Of a DNA stretch of 7,208 bases, positions 1-5,188 are shown one piece after another; positions within the stretch are counted from its first letter, which is position 1; every line of letters begins with the position of its first letter. A model generated the notes under the pieces. It was not told the DNA's origin. It worked only from the letters and a program-made list of their open reading frames with translations, and did no database searches. The translations under genes were made by a program, and so were the position numbers. Source of the stretch: Caldifarciminota bacterium (GTDB lineage Bacteria; Hydrothermota; Hydrothermia; B15-G9; DRBW01). The DNA is taken from contig DRBW01000164.1 in assembly GCA_011042705.1 (NCBI GenBank), positions 1 through 7,208 of the forward strand, written 5' to 3'.

Positions 1-330
1 CCGCCGGCGGAGAAATGGGTGGCACCTGCTGACGAAACAACCCTCGCTTCGGCCTATACCGCTTTCTCCGGGGCCCTCGAGCCGGGCAGAGTCGAGTTTC
101 TGGTCGGATTTGAGGGCGAGGATTTCCTTTCCACCGGCGATCCGGTGGAGGACCTGCTGGGGATAACTTCGGTACATCCGATGAGAGAGGATGCACTGGA
201 GGCGTATCTCAGGGAAAACGGGCTCTCCTTCGACGTCGTCAGGAAATTGATCAGCGAGGGGAAACTCCTCGAGCTCGAGTACGGCGGGCATCTTTTTTAT
301 ATGAGAAAGCTACCTACAAGGAAATGGTAA
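1..330 (+). CDS. Radical SAM family protein, C-terminal part (5' end outside window)
   Basis: The reading frame is open from base 1 to the TAA at 328-330, so this is the last 109 codons of a longer gene. A GTG at 19 could be taken as a start, but it has no ribosome site and the frame continues upstream of it. The visible residues begin PPAEKWVAP. They then carry a GDPVEDLL segment, followed by ITSVHPMRED and a helical tail (AYLRENGLSFDVVRKLISEGKL) like a small winged helix. From memory, 'RPPAE.WV' followed by 'TSVHPMRE' is the C-terminal pattern of COG0731-type radical SAM proteins (TYW1-related, function mostly unassigned in bacteria). The CxxxCxxC cluster motif, which would prove the family, would lie upstream of the window. 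The family call is therefore recollection of a pattern; the existence of a real gene end is firm. It could instead be another family with a similar C-terminal helix-turn-helix. Confidence 0.6.
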   Translation, partial: PPAEKWVAPADETTLASAYTAFSGALEPGRVEFLVGFEGEDFLSTGDPVEDLLGITSVHPMREDALEAYLRENGLSFDVVRKLISEGKLLELEYGGHLFYMRKLPTRKW

Positions 331-350
331 ATTTCGCATATTTGAAAGTC

Positions 351-380
351 AGCTTGAACCCCGAATTTTCAAGTTTTATT
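351..380 (+). terminator. Weak rho-independent terminator candidate after the radical SAM gene
   Basis: Twenty bases after the stop codon, AGCTTGAA (351-358) can pair with TTCAAGTT (368-375), counting one G-U pair, around a 9-base loop. A T-rich tail (TTTTATT, 374-380) follows and partly overlaps the right arm. The stem is AT-rich, so it is only a modest terminator. It sits between the upstream gene and the next promoter, where a terminator is expected. Confidence 0.35.
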
Positions 381-392
381 GTCCCTTTGGGG

Positions 393-423
393 ATTCCGGT
401 CAGATTGTTATCTGCTCCGGAAT
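393..423. repeat. Long interrupted dyad covering the aminotransferase -35 box
   Basis: Left arm ATTCCGG-T-CAGAT (393-405) and right arm ATCTG-CT-CCGGAAT (410-423) are inverted copies around TGTT (406-409). All 12 paired positions match, with one asymmetric interruption (T against CT). The -35 hexamer of the next promoter (405-410) lies at its centre. A site of this size centred on -35 is what a dimeric repressor operator would look like. As RNA it could also fold as a hairpin in readthrough transcripts, but no T-run follows, so a terminator is less likely. Confidence 0.5.
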
Positions 424-433
424 GGGTTATACT
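405..433 (+). promoter_or_regulatory. Sigma-70-type promoter for the aminotransferase
   Basis: TTGTTA (405-410) and TATACT (428-433) are separated by exactly 17 bases and lie just upstream of the strong ribosome site and ATG of the aminotransferase gene. Transcription would start near 440, leaving a leader of about 30 bases. An in-frame ATG at 422 lies inside this promoter and so cannot be the start codon of a transcript made from it. Confidence 0.7.
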
Positions 434-455
434 TTAACAAAACTAAACAAAAAAG

Positions 456-462
456 AAGGAGG
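456..462 (+). promoter_or_regulatory. Ribosome binding site AAGGAGG fixing the aminotransferase start
   Basis: AAGGAGG at 456-462 is a full Shine-Dalgarno sequence, with 7 bases before the ATG at 470. This decides in favour of ATG 470 over the in-frame ATG at 422, which has no ribosome site and overlaps the -10 region. Confidence 0.85.
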
Positions 463-469
463 TTCTTTC

Positions 470-1693
470 ATGAGCTCTTCACTCACGGGAAAGTGGACGA
501 CGAACTGGGATGAAGTCTATTCCAGCAGGATGGGGAAGATGACCAGTTCCATAATAAGGGACCTTTTGAAAGTAACCATGCAACCCGAGGTTATTTCTTT
601 CGCAGGGGGACTTCCCGCTCCCGAGCTTTTCCCCGTCAGGGAATTCAGAGAGGCCTGTGCCTATGTGCTCGAACACGACGGTCAGAGGGCCCTTCAGTAC
701 GGGCCTACTGAGGGTTTTCCTCCCCTGAAGGAGTATCTGGCCGAGAAGGTAAGGAAGTATGGTGTGCCCGCAGAGCCCGAGAACATCCTTTTGACCTGTG
801 GCTCTCAGCAGGCTCTCGACCTCATAGGCAAGGTTTTCATAGATCCCGGGGACACGATCCTGACGGAAGCCCCCACCTATCTGGGCGCCCTTCAGGCCTG
901 GAACGCCTACGCACCTCGATATGTGACCGTGCCCCTCGATCAGGACGGCATGCGGGTGGACCTCCTGGAGGACATTCTCAAGAAGGAAAAGCCGAAGTTC
1001 ATCTATGTCCTCCCCAATTTTCACAATCCGGCGGGAACGACCCTTGCCAGGGAGCGCAGGCATAAACTCGTTGAGCTCGCAGCAAAATACGGTATCTTCA
1101 TTGTGGAGGACGATCCATACGGAGAATTGAGGTTTGAGGGAGAGGACATCGAGCCCATCATATCCCTTCACAAGGAAAACGTCATATACCTGAGCACCTT
1201 TTCAAAAACCCTTGCTCCCGGCATCCGCCTCGGCTGGATGATCGCGCCGGAGAGGGTGATAAAGAAACTCGTCCTCGCCAAGCAGGGGGCGGACCTGCAC
1301 ACGAGCACCTTCGTCCAGTATGTTGCCAACGACATATGCCAGAGGGGGATTCTGAAGAGCCACGTGAAGAAAATACGCAAGGTCTACAAGGAGAGAAGGG
1401 ACTGCATGCTGGAGGCGATGGAGGAGTATTTCCCCGAAGGGCTGACCTGGACGAGACCCCAGGGAGGGCTTTTCCTCTTCGTGTGGATGCCGGAGCACAT
1501 CGACTCCGAGAAGCTCATGCATAAGGCCCTCGAGGAGAAGGTGGCTTTTGTGCCCGGCTATGCCTTCTATCCCGATGGGAGCGGCAGGAACACCTTCCGC
1601 CTCAATTTCTCCTGTATGGGACCCGACAGGATCAGAGAAGGAATCAGGCGTCTGGGCAACGCACTGAAGAAGGAGATGGCCGGAAAGGGTTGA
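470..1693 (+). CDS. PLP-dependent aminotransferase, class I/II (2-aminoadipate/LysN-like)
   Basis: This 407-residue protein is a fold-type I aminotransferase. It transfers an amino group between an amino acid and a 2-oxo acid through pyridoxal phosphate in the cytoplasm. Visible motifs in order are SFAGGLPAPELFP (43-55), YGPTEGFPPLKEYL (77-90), GSQQALDLIG (111-120), PNFHNPAG with PLP-contacting Asn186 (182-189), EDDPYGE with Asp214/Tyr217 (213-219), SKTLAPGIRLGW with the Schiff-base Lys246 (245-256), PQGGLFLFVW (330-339) and FRLNFS, whose Arg377 should bind the substrate carboxylate (376-381). Length and motif set match the LysN/AlaA-like group. That group includes 2-aminoadipate, aromatic and branched-chain transaminases, so the substrate is open. 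There is no N-terminal helix-turn-helix, so it is not a MocR regulator. It has its own promoter and a dyad over -35, and converges on the dehydrogenase operon with a 22-bp gap. The family is certain; the substrate is not. Confidence 0.93.
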   Translation: MSSSLTGKWTTNWDEVYSSRMGKMTSSIIRDLLKVTMQPEVISFAGGLPAPELFPVREFREACAYVLEHDGQRALQYGPTEGFPPLKEYLAEKVRKYGVPAEPENILLTCGSQQALDLIGKVFIDPGDTILTEAPTYLGALQAWNAYAPRYVTVPLDQDGMRVDLLEDILKKEKPKFIYVLPNFHNPAGTTLARERRHKLVELAAKYGIFIVEDDPYGELRFEGEDIEPIISLHKENVIYLSTFSKTLAPGIRLGWMIAPERVIKKLVLAKQGADLHTSTFVQYVANDICQRGILKSHVKKIRKVYKERRDCMLEAMEEYFPEGLTWTRPQGGLFLFVWMPEHIDSEKLMHKALEEKVAFVPGYAFYPDGSGRNTFRLNFSCMGPDRIREGIRRLGNALKKEMAGKG

Positions 1694-1698
1694 TAAGC

Positions 1699-1732
1699 GC
1701 CGGCTGAACTGAATTTCAGATAACGGCTTTTT
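1699..1732 (+). terminator. Weak rho-independent terminator candidate after the aminotransferase
   Basis: Just after the TGA at 1693, GCCG (1699-1702) pairs with CGGC (1724-1727). Inside it, CTGAA (1704-1708) pairs with TTCAG (1715-1719) around a 6-base loop. TTTTT follows at 1728-1732. The stem is broken by an asymmetric internal loop, so strength is uncertain. The T-run lies inside the 3' end of the convergent oxidoreductase gene. There is no T-run in the other direction, so it would serve the + strand only. Confidence 0.35.
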
Positions 1733-2861
1733 CGATTTTGCCCTTTCCCTCTTTGAACCTCTTGTGACTGAGGTGTTCGAGGGAGAGGGAGGTTTTGCCA
1801 GTGAGGATGAGCTCCGCCAGGAGCTCGGAGGTTTTTGGGCCTACCATAAAGCCGTGCCCCGAGAAGCCCACGGCCTGATAGTAACCCTCCACCTCCTCAA
1901 CGCCCCCGATTATGGGCTGGGCATCGGGGGTCATAGCGTAGAGGCCCGCCCATTGTCTGAGGACCCGTACCTGATCCAGAATGGGCATCACTTCTGTCAC
2001 TTTTTTGGTCATGTTGAATAGAAATCTTGACGTGGACCTGACGTTGTAACTCCAGGGCTCCTCTGGGTCGCCGTAGCCCATCAGGACGCCTCCGTTCAAC
2101 TCCTGCCGGAAATAGATTCCCTGTTTGAAGGAAATTATCAACGGATCGAAGAGATGCCCTATGGGCTCTGTGACGAGGATCTCGTGGCGCTGTGGATTCA
2201 CCGGTATATCTATTCCCGCCATCCGTGCTATATCCCGGGCATGGCCCCCGGCGGCGTTCACGAGGTTCCTCGCCTCCACCCTGGAACCGTCGGAAAGAAT
2301 TACGGCTCTTATCCTGCTTTCCCTGACCTCTATACCAGCGACCTCTTTACCTATGAGATAGTGAACTCCCAGCTCCTGGGCCTTTTTGTAATAGCCGAAG
2401 GTGACGTAGAAAGGGTTGGCATGGCCATCGGTAGGGCAGAAAGTGGCTCCCAGCAGGCCCTCGGTGTTGATGTAAGGCACGATGTCCTTCGCCTCTTTGG
2501 GATCGATGAGCCTGACGTCCAGGCCAAGGGAGCGCTGGAGCTCGACCCGCTTTTTGAACCATTCCATGTGTTCGGGGGTGTGGGCCAGAAGCAGGTATCC
2601 TCCCTGGTAGAACTCTGTGGGGAATCCAAGCTCGTCCTCCAGGCCCTCGAAGATCTTTACGCTGCCCATGGCGAGCCTTATGTTGGCTTCGGAATCCCAC
2701 TGTTGCCTTATTCCCCCGGCACAACGCCCCGTAGAGCCCGAGGAGATATAGTTCTTCTCGATGACGAGCACGTCTTTCTGGCCTTCTTTCGCCAGATAAT
2801 AAGCGACGGCGTTTCCTATGATTCCTCCGCCGACTATGACTACCTCGTAGCCTTTTTTCAT
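1716..2861 (-). CDS. DAO-family FAD-dependent amine/imino-acid dehydrogenase subunit (HcnC/SoxB/PDH beta-like)
   Basis: The 381-residue protein is a D-amino-acid-oxidase-fold flavoprotein, the expected substrate-oxidising subunit of the complex encoded by this operon. The N-terminus has the Rossmann motif VIVGGGIIGNAVAYYLA (GGGIIG at 11-16) with the ribose-binding acidic residue Glu35, followed by STGRCAGGIRQQW (43-55). Near the C-terminus are RQWAGLYAMTPDAQPIIG and the FAD-contacting GFSGHGFMVG (about 332-341). These are hallmarks of the sarcosine oxidase beta, HcnC, octopine oxidase beta and L-proline dehydrogenase beta group. Length is close to the usual 380-420. The start is supported by GGAG six bases upstream, within the end of the preceding gene. 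It is the last gene of the operon, 3 bp after the BFD gene. The substrate (proline, hydroxyproline, sarcosine, another N-substituted amino acid or a D-amino acid) cannot be read from the sequence. No covalent-FAD residue can be assigned. Confidence 0.9.
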   Translation of the reverse strand: MKKGYEVVIVGGGIIGNAVAYYLAKEGQKDVLVIEKNYISSGSTGRCAGGIRQQWDSEANIRLAMGSVKIFEGLEDELGFPTEFYQGGYLLLAHTPEHMEWFKKRVELQRSLGLDVRLIDPKEAKDIVPYINTEGLLGATFCPTDGHANPFYVTFGYYKKAQELGVHYLIGKEVAGIEVRESRIRAVILSDGSRVEARNLVNAAGGHARDIARMAGIDIPVNPQRHEILVTEPIGHLFDPLIISFKQGIYFRQELNGGVLMGYGDPEEPWSYNVRSTSRFLFNMTKKVTEVMPILDQVRVLRQWAGLYAMTPDAQPIIGGVEEVEGYYQAVGFSGHGFMVGPKTSELLAELILTGKTSLSLEHLSHKRFKEGKGKIEKAVI

Positions 2862-2864
2862 TTT

Positions 2865-3149
2865 TTACTCCGCTGCTTTCCTCGCCACCTCGATAGGGAT
2901 GGGAATTATGGGTGGCCTCGACGTGGGAGGTGTTATTTCGTCAACGTTCACGCCCGTTTCGCGGGCGATTATCCTCATCACGAGGGGGATGCAGGTCCTG
3001 CCCTGACATGGGCCCATTCCGATCCTGAGGAGCCTCTTTATTTCCTCGATGTCCGTGAAGCCCTTTTTTATGACCTCAACGATTTCCGATTCGGTGACGT
3101 CGTTGCAACGGCATATGATCGGATCGCCCCTTTTATCAATCCCTTGCAT
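2865..3149 (-). CDS. BFD-type [2Fe-2S]-binding protein
   Basis: This 94-residue protein has the full cysteine set of a bacterioferritin-associated-ferredoxin-like domain: Cys13 and Cys15 in ICRCNDVT, then Cys48 and Cys53 in GPCQGRTC (CxC-x32-CxxxxC). It should hold one [2Fe-2S] cluster and carry electrons between the flavoproteins of the complex. The tail has a PPTSRPPIIPIPIE stretch (74-87). From memory, this kind of tail follows the BFD domain in the C-termini of HcnB/octopine oxidase alpha proteins. Here the domain is a free-standing gene, as with the small fourth subunit (PdhX-like) of archaeal proline dehydrogenase PDH1. The start ATG overlaps the 3' end of the ferredoxin gene by 14 bp, with GGGAG seven bases upstream. 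Fold and cluster are well supported; the exact partner is inferred from the operon. Confidence 0.9.
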   Translation of the reverse strand: MQGIDKRGDPIICRCNDVTESEIVEVIKKGFTDIEEIKRLLRIGMGPCQGRTCIPLVMRIIARETGVNVDEITPPTSRPPIIPIPIEVARKAAE

Positions 3150-3624
3150 CTTTCTTCTCCCTGACCCTTATGGCCCTTACCTCCATTAGCAGCTCTTTCG
3201 GCACCTGAACGCAGACAACGGTGGTTTCCAGCTTCTTTCGGGCGTTCATGACGGCCTTCACCTCGGCCTGAGCTATCACATTTCCCTCCCTGTCGAGGGC
3301 ATCCACTATTTCGCCTCTCTCGGGGATCGGGACGAATTCATGGGGAACCCAGACCAGATTTTTCTTCGGCCAGACCATAAAAATGGCGAGTCCGGGACAG
3401 GCCACGACGCACTTCGCACAGCCCGTGCACCTCTCGGGGATGAGCCGGGGTATGTCGGTTATCCTGTTCATGACGATGGCATCGGTGGGACAAACGGCTT
3501 TGCATGGATCGCACGGGAACTCCTCGAAACACTCGAGAACCGCGAGGGGCTTCGCCCTGTCAGGCGGGGGTGCGAGCCCCTCGAGGAGCTCTCTATCTGG
3601 TATACCGGTCTCGAACAGTTTCAT
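3136..3624 (-). CDS. 2x[4Fe-4S] ferredoxin-like electron-transfer subunit (PdhF-like)
   Basis: This 162-residue protein has eight cysteines in two groups: Cys32, Cys38, Cys41 and Cys45 (C-x5-C-x2-C-x3-CP), then Cys66, Cys69, Cys72 and Cys76 (canonical CxxCxxCxxxCP). That predicts two [4Fe-4S] clusters. The first group has five residues between its first two cysteines instead of the usual two. I recall this spacing as typical for ferredoxin subunits in proline/sarcosine dehydrogenase-like operons. A further 80 residues follow the clusters and look like a beta-rich accessory domain (PHEFVPIPERGEIVDALD onwards), with one extra cysteine at 138. Its likely role is passing electrons from the flavoproteins to a cytoplasmic acceptor. 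Its ATG overlaps the stop of the upstream flavoprotein gene as ATGA, so it is translationally coupled. No signal peptide or membrane segment is visible. Confidence 0.88.
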   Translation of the reverse strand: MKLFETGIPDRELLEGLAPPPDRAKPLAVLECFEEFPCDPCKAVCPTDAIVMNRITDIPRLIPERCTGCAKCVVACPGLAIFMVWPKKNLVWVPHEFVPIPERGEIVDALDREGNVIAQAEVKAVMNARKKLETTVVCVQVPKELLMEVRAIRVREKKDARD

Positions 3625-4727
3625 TTCGGTCTTTTCGCCGCCAGTTTCTGGAGGCCATTCTTAACTTTGTCGCTGAAACGGCTGGCCCGTAACTCCTCGA
3701 GCCGCGCCTTTCTGTCTTTTCTCATCTTCTGGATCTCTTCGGATTTTACCCCGAAGTATTCGGCGGCCGAAAGGGCCGCCAGCTCTCCTTCGAGCATGGC
3801 CGTCGTCGCTTCCTCGATTCCTGCCAGATCTCCCGCGACGAAAACGTTCGGCAGGTTTGTCCTCATGTCGTCGTCGTGCCAGGGGACAAGACCCCCGAGC
3901 TCCGGGATATAAGGCGTGTAAACCCCGGCCTGACGCACCAGCTCGACTATGGGAGAGAGTCCGACGGCCAGGCATACGGCGTCGACTTCCAGAACCTTCT
4001 CCGTCCCCTCGATGGGGTTGAAATCCTCTCCCACTTTTGCGATCACTGCCTCTTCGACCCATTCCTTTCCCCTCGCTTCAATTATGGTATGGCGGGTTAG
4101 AATTGGGACGCCGTAGCGCCGGACCTTCGAGGCATGTACGATATATCCTCCTATCCAGGGCAGGATTTCCACGATCGCAGCCACTTCCGTTCCTGCCTGG
4201 AGTAACTGATAGGATACGATGAGCCCTATGTTTCCCGAGCCCACCATCAGGATTTTCCTGGCTGGCAGCACTCCGTAAACGTTCATCAGGGTCTGGACGG
4301 CACCGGCTCCGTAGACACCGGGAAGGTCGTTGCCCGGAAAGGCGAGCATGTTCTCCCTGGCGCCCGTGGCAAAGATCACTGCCTTCGGGAAACAGGAGAC
4401 GAGTTTTTCTTCGGGAGATTTTCGATAGAGGAGGAGTTCGCCGTTTTCGTAGTAGCCGACAGCAGTGGTGTCGAGGAAAACGGTTATGTGTGAGTTCTCC
4501 CTGATCTCTTTTTTCAGCCGATTGGCTATTTCTATGCCCCTCACGCTCGCCATGTGGTTGTGGGAGCCGAAAAACTTGTGGGTCTGTTTTATGAGCTGGC
4601 CGCCGAGCTCTTTGTTCTCATCGATGAGGAGGACCTCTAAGCCGAATCGGGAAGCCGCGAGAGCCGCCGCGAGTCCTGCAGGACCGCCGCCCACGACGGC
4701 GAGCTGAACATCCAACTTCTCGCTCAT
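3621..4727 (-). CDS. FAD/NAD(P)-binding oxidoreductase subunit (HcnB/SoxA/PDH alpha core, without Fe-S domains)
   Basis: This 368-residue pyridine-nucleotide-disulfide-oxidoreductase-fold protein has two dinucleotide-binding sites. The FAD site is AVVGGGPAGLAAALAASRFG (GGGPAG at 13-18) with LGGQ at 41-44. The second nucleotide site is LMVGSGNIG (163-168). Between them is FATGARE (119-125), and the C-terminal FAD motif is VFVAGDLAGIEEA (295-307). It matches the central part of HcnB, octopine oxidase alpha and the alpha subunit of dye-linked proline dehydrogenase, which can oxidise NADH. It ends soon after the FAD motif and lacks the C-terminal BFD domain of HcnB, which is a separate gene here. 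The frame extends back to 4850, but ATG 4727 is preferred. It overlaps the previous stop as ATGA, has GGAGGA directly before it, and leads straight into the Rossmann strand. The spacing from that GGAGGA is short, so coupling probably matters. It is also similar to thioredoxin-reductase-like enzymes, but the operon favours the dehydrogenase role. Confidence 0.88.
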   Translation of the reverse strand: MSEKLDVQLAVVGGGPAGLAAALAASRFGLEVLLIDENKELGGQLIKQTHKFFGSHNHMASVRGIEIANRLKKEIRENSHITVFLDTTAVGYYENGELLLYRKSPEEKLVSCFPKAVIFATGARENMLAFPGNDLPGVYGAGAVQTLMNVYGVLPARKILMVGSGNIGLIVSYQLLQAGTEVAAIVEILPWIGGYIVHASKVRRYGVPILTRHTIIEARGKEWVEEAVIAKVGEDFNPIEGTEKVLEVDAVCLAVGLSPIVELVRQAGVYTPYIPELGGLVPWHDDDMRTNLPNVFVAGDLAGIEEATTAMLEGELAALSAAEYFGVKSEEIQKMRKDRKARLEELRASRFSDKVKNGLQKLAAKRPK

Positions 4728-5044
4728 TCCTCCGTTCCCTTCAGTTTTTCGAGGCCACGCTGACGCCTGACGTGGATACCGGGCCTCACGTATTCCATGC
4801 AGGTCCTGACGTTCGGTCTCCCGTCCACCACCATCAGGCAGGAGGAACACTTTCCCACGGCGCAGAAAAAGCCTCTCGGCCTCTTCTTTTTGGGGGAGTA
4901 GCTGAAAACCTTTATACCGGCGGCGTGAAGAGCTGCTGCTATCGTCTCGTTGGTATAGCCCTCTATAGGCTTTCCCTCGAAATAAAAAATCACCTTTTCG
5001 CCGCGGTCAAAATCGAGAACTGGATGGTCTTTCAACCTCTCCAT
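4724..5044 (-). CDS. Small [2Fe-2S] ferredoxin-like subunit (HcnA / SoxA N-terminal domain type)
   Basis: The 106-residue protein is a stand-alone Fer2_4-type ferredoxin domain. The plant-type cluster motif is clear: Cys61, Cys66 and Cys69 in CAVGKCSSC, then Cys82 in VRTC (C-x4-C-x2-C-x12-C). Residues about 16-50 form the beta-grasp start (KVIFYFEGKPIEGYTNETIA). Size and layout equal HcnA of hydrogen cyanide synthase and the N-terminal domain of the heterotetrameric sarcosine oxidase alpha subunit. It should carry electrons between the flavoproteins. It is the first gene of the five-gene operon. Its stop overlaps the next start as ATGA. The ATG at 5044 has AAAGGAG four bases upstream. An overlapping 60-codon frame at 5032-5214 has no recognisable content and is not favoured. 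Confidence 0.9.
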   Translation of the reverse strand: MERLKDHPVLDFDRGEKVIFYFEGKPIEGYTNETIAAALHAAGIKVFSYSPKKKRPRGFFCAVGKCSSCLMVVDGRPNVRTCMEYVRPGIHVRRQRGLEKLKGTEE

Positions 5045-5067
5045 TTATCTCCTTTCGAGATAGCTTT

Positions 5068-5096
5068 ATTTTGAACCAGGAGGGAGGTACTTTCAA
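5068..5096 (-). promoter_or_regulatory. Probable promoter of the five-gene dehydrogenase operon
   Basis: On the minus strand, TTGAAA (5091-5096) and CAAAAT (5068-5073) are 17 bases apart. They lie 24 bases upstream of the first start codon, giving a leader of roughly 17-20 bases. The -35 box is close to consensus; the -10 box matches at four of six positions. This is a moderate promoter, consistent with a regulated operon. Confidence 0.45.
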
Positions 5097-5111
5097 GCCC
5101 TTGATTAAAGC

Positions 5112-5129
5112 CAAAAATTTGAATTTTTG
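5112..5129. repeat. AT-rich perfect inverted repeat upstream of the operon promoter
   Basis: CAAAAAT (5112-5118) and ATTTTTG (5123-5129) are perfect inverted arms around TTGA. The repeat lies about 15 bp upstream of the putative -35 box of the dehydrogenase operon and 60 bp after the end of the nucleoside kinase gene. It could be an activator or repressor site. As a terminator for the kinase gene it would be weak, because the stem is almost all A-T. Confidence 0.4.
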
Positions 5130-5188
5130 CATATGGTCTAAAGTCTTTGACCCGGGAGGAAGAAGCGCTCAGGACCTCTGGACGGTTA

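Noticed and set aside
422..469. Possible 16-residue N-terminal extension of the aminotransferase from ATG 422
   Set aside because: The ATG lies upstream of the -10 hexamer and has no ribosome site, while ATG 470 follows AAGGAGG at ideal spacing.
479..1171. 230-codon open frame on the minus strand inside the aminotransferase
   Set aside because: It is antisense to a conserved enzyme, with no family features and no promoter or ribosome site.
2154..3164. 336-codon open frame on the + strand opposite the DAO and BFD genes
   Set aside because: It lies antisense to two genes with clear family motifs, crosses their junction, has no ribosome site or recognisable domain, and reads like a complement-strand shadow of GC-rich codons.
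4728..4850. Possible 41-residue N-terminal extension of the FAD/NAD(P) oxidoreductase
   Set aside because: The extension lies within the preceding ferredoxin-like gene in another frame, is rich in Arg/Gly shadow residues, and the Rossmann fold begins right after ATG 4727.
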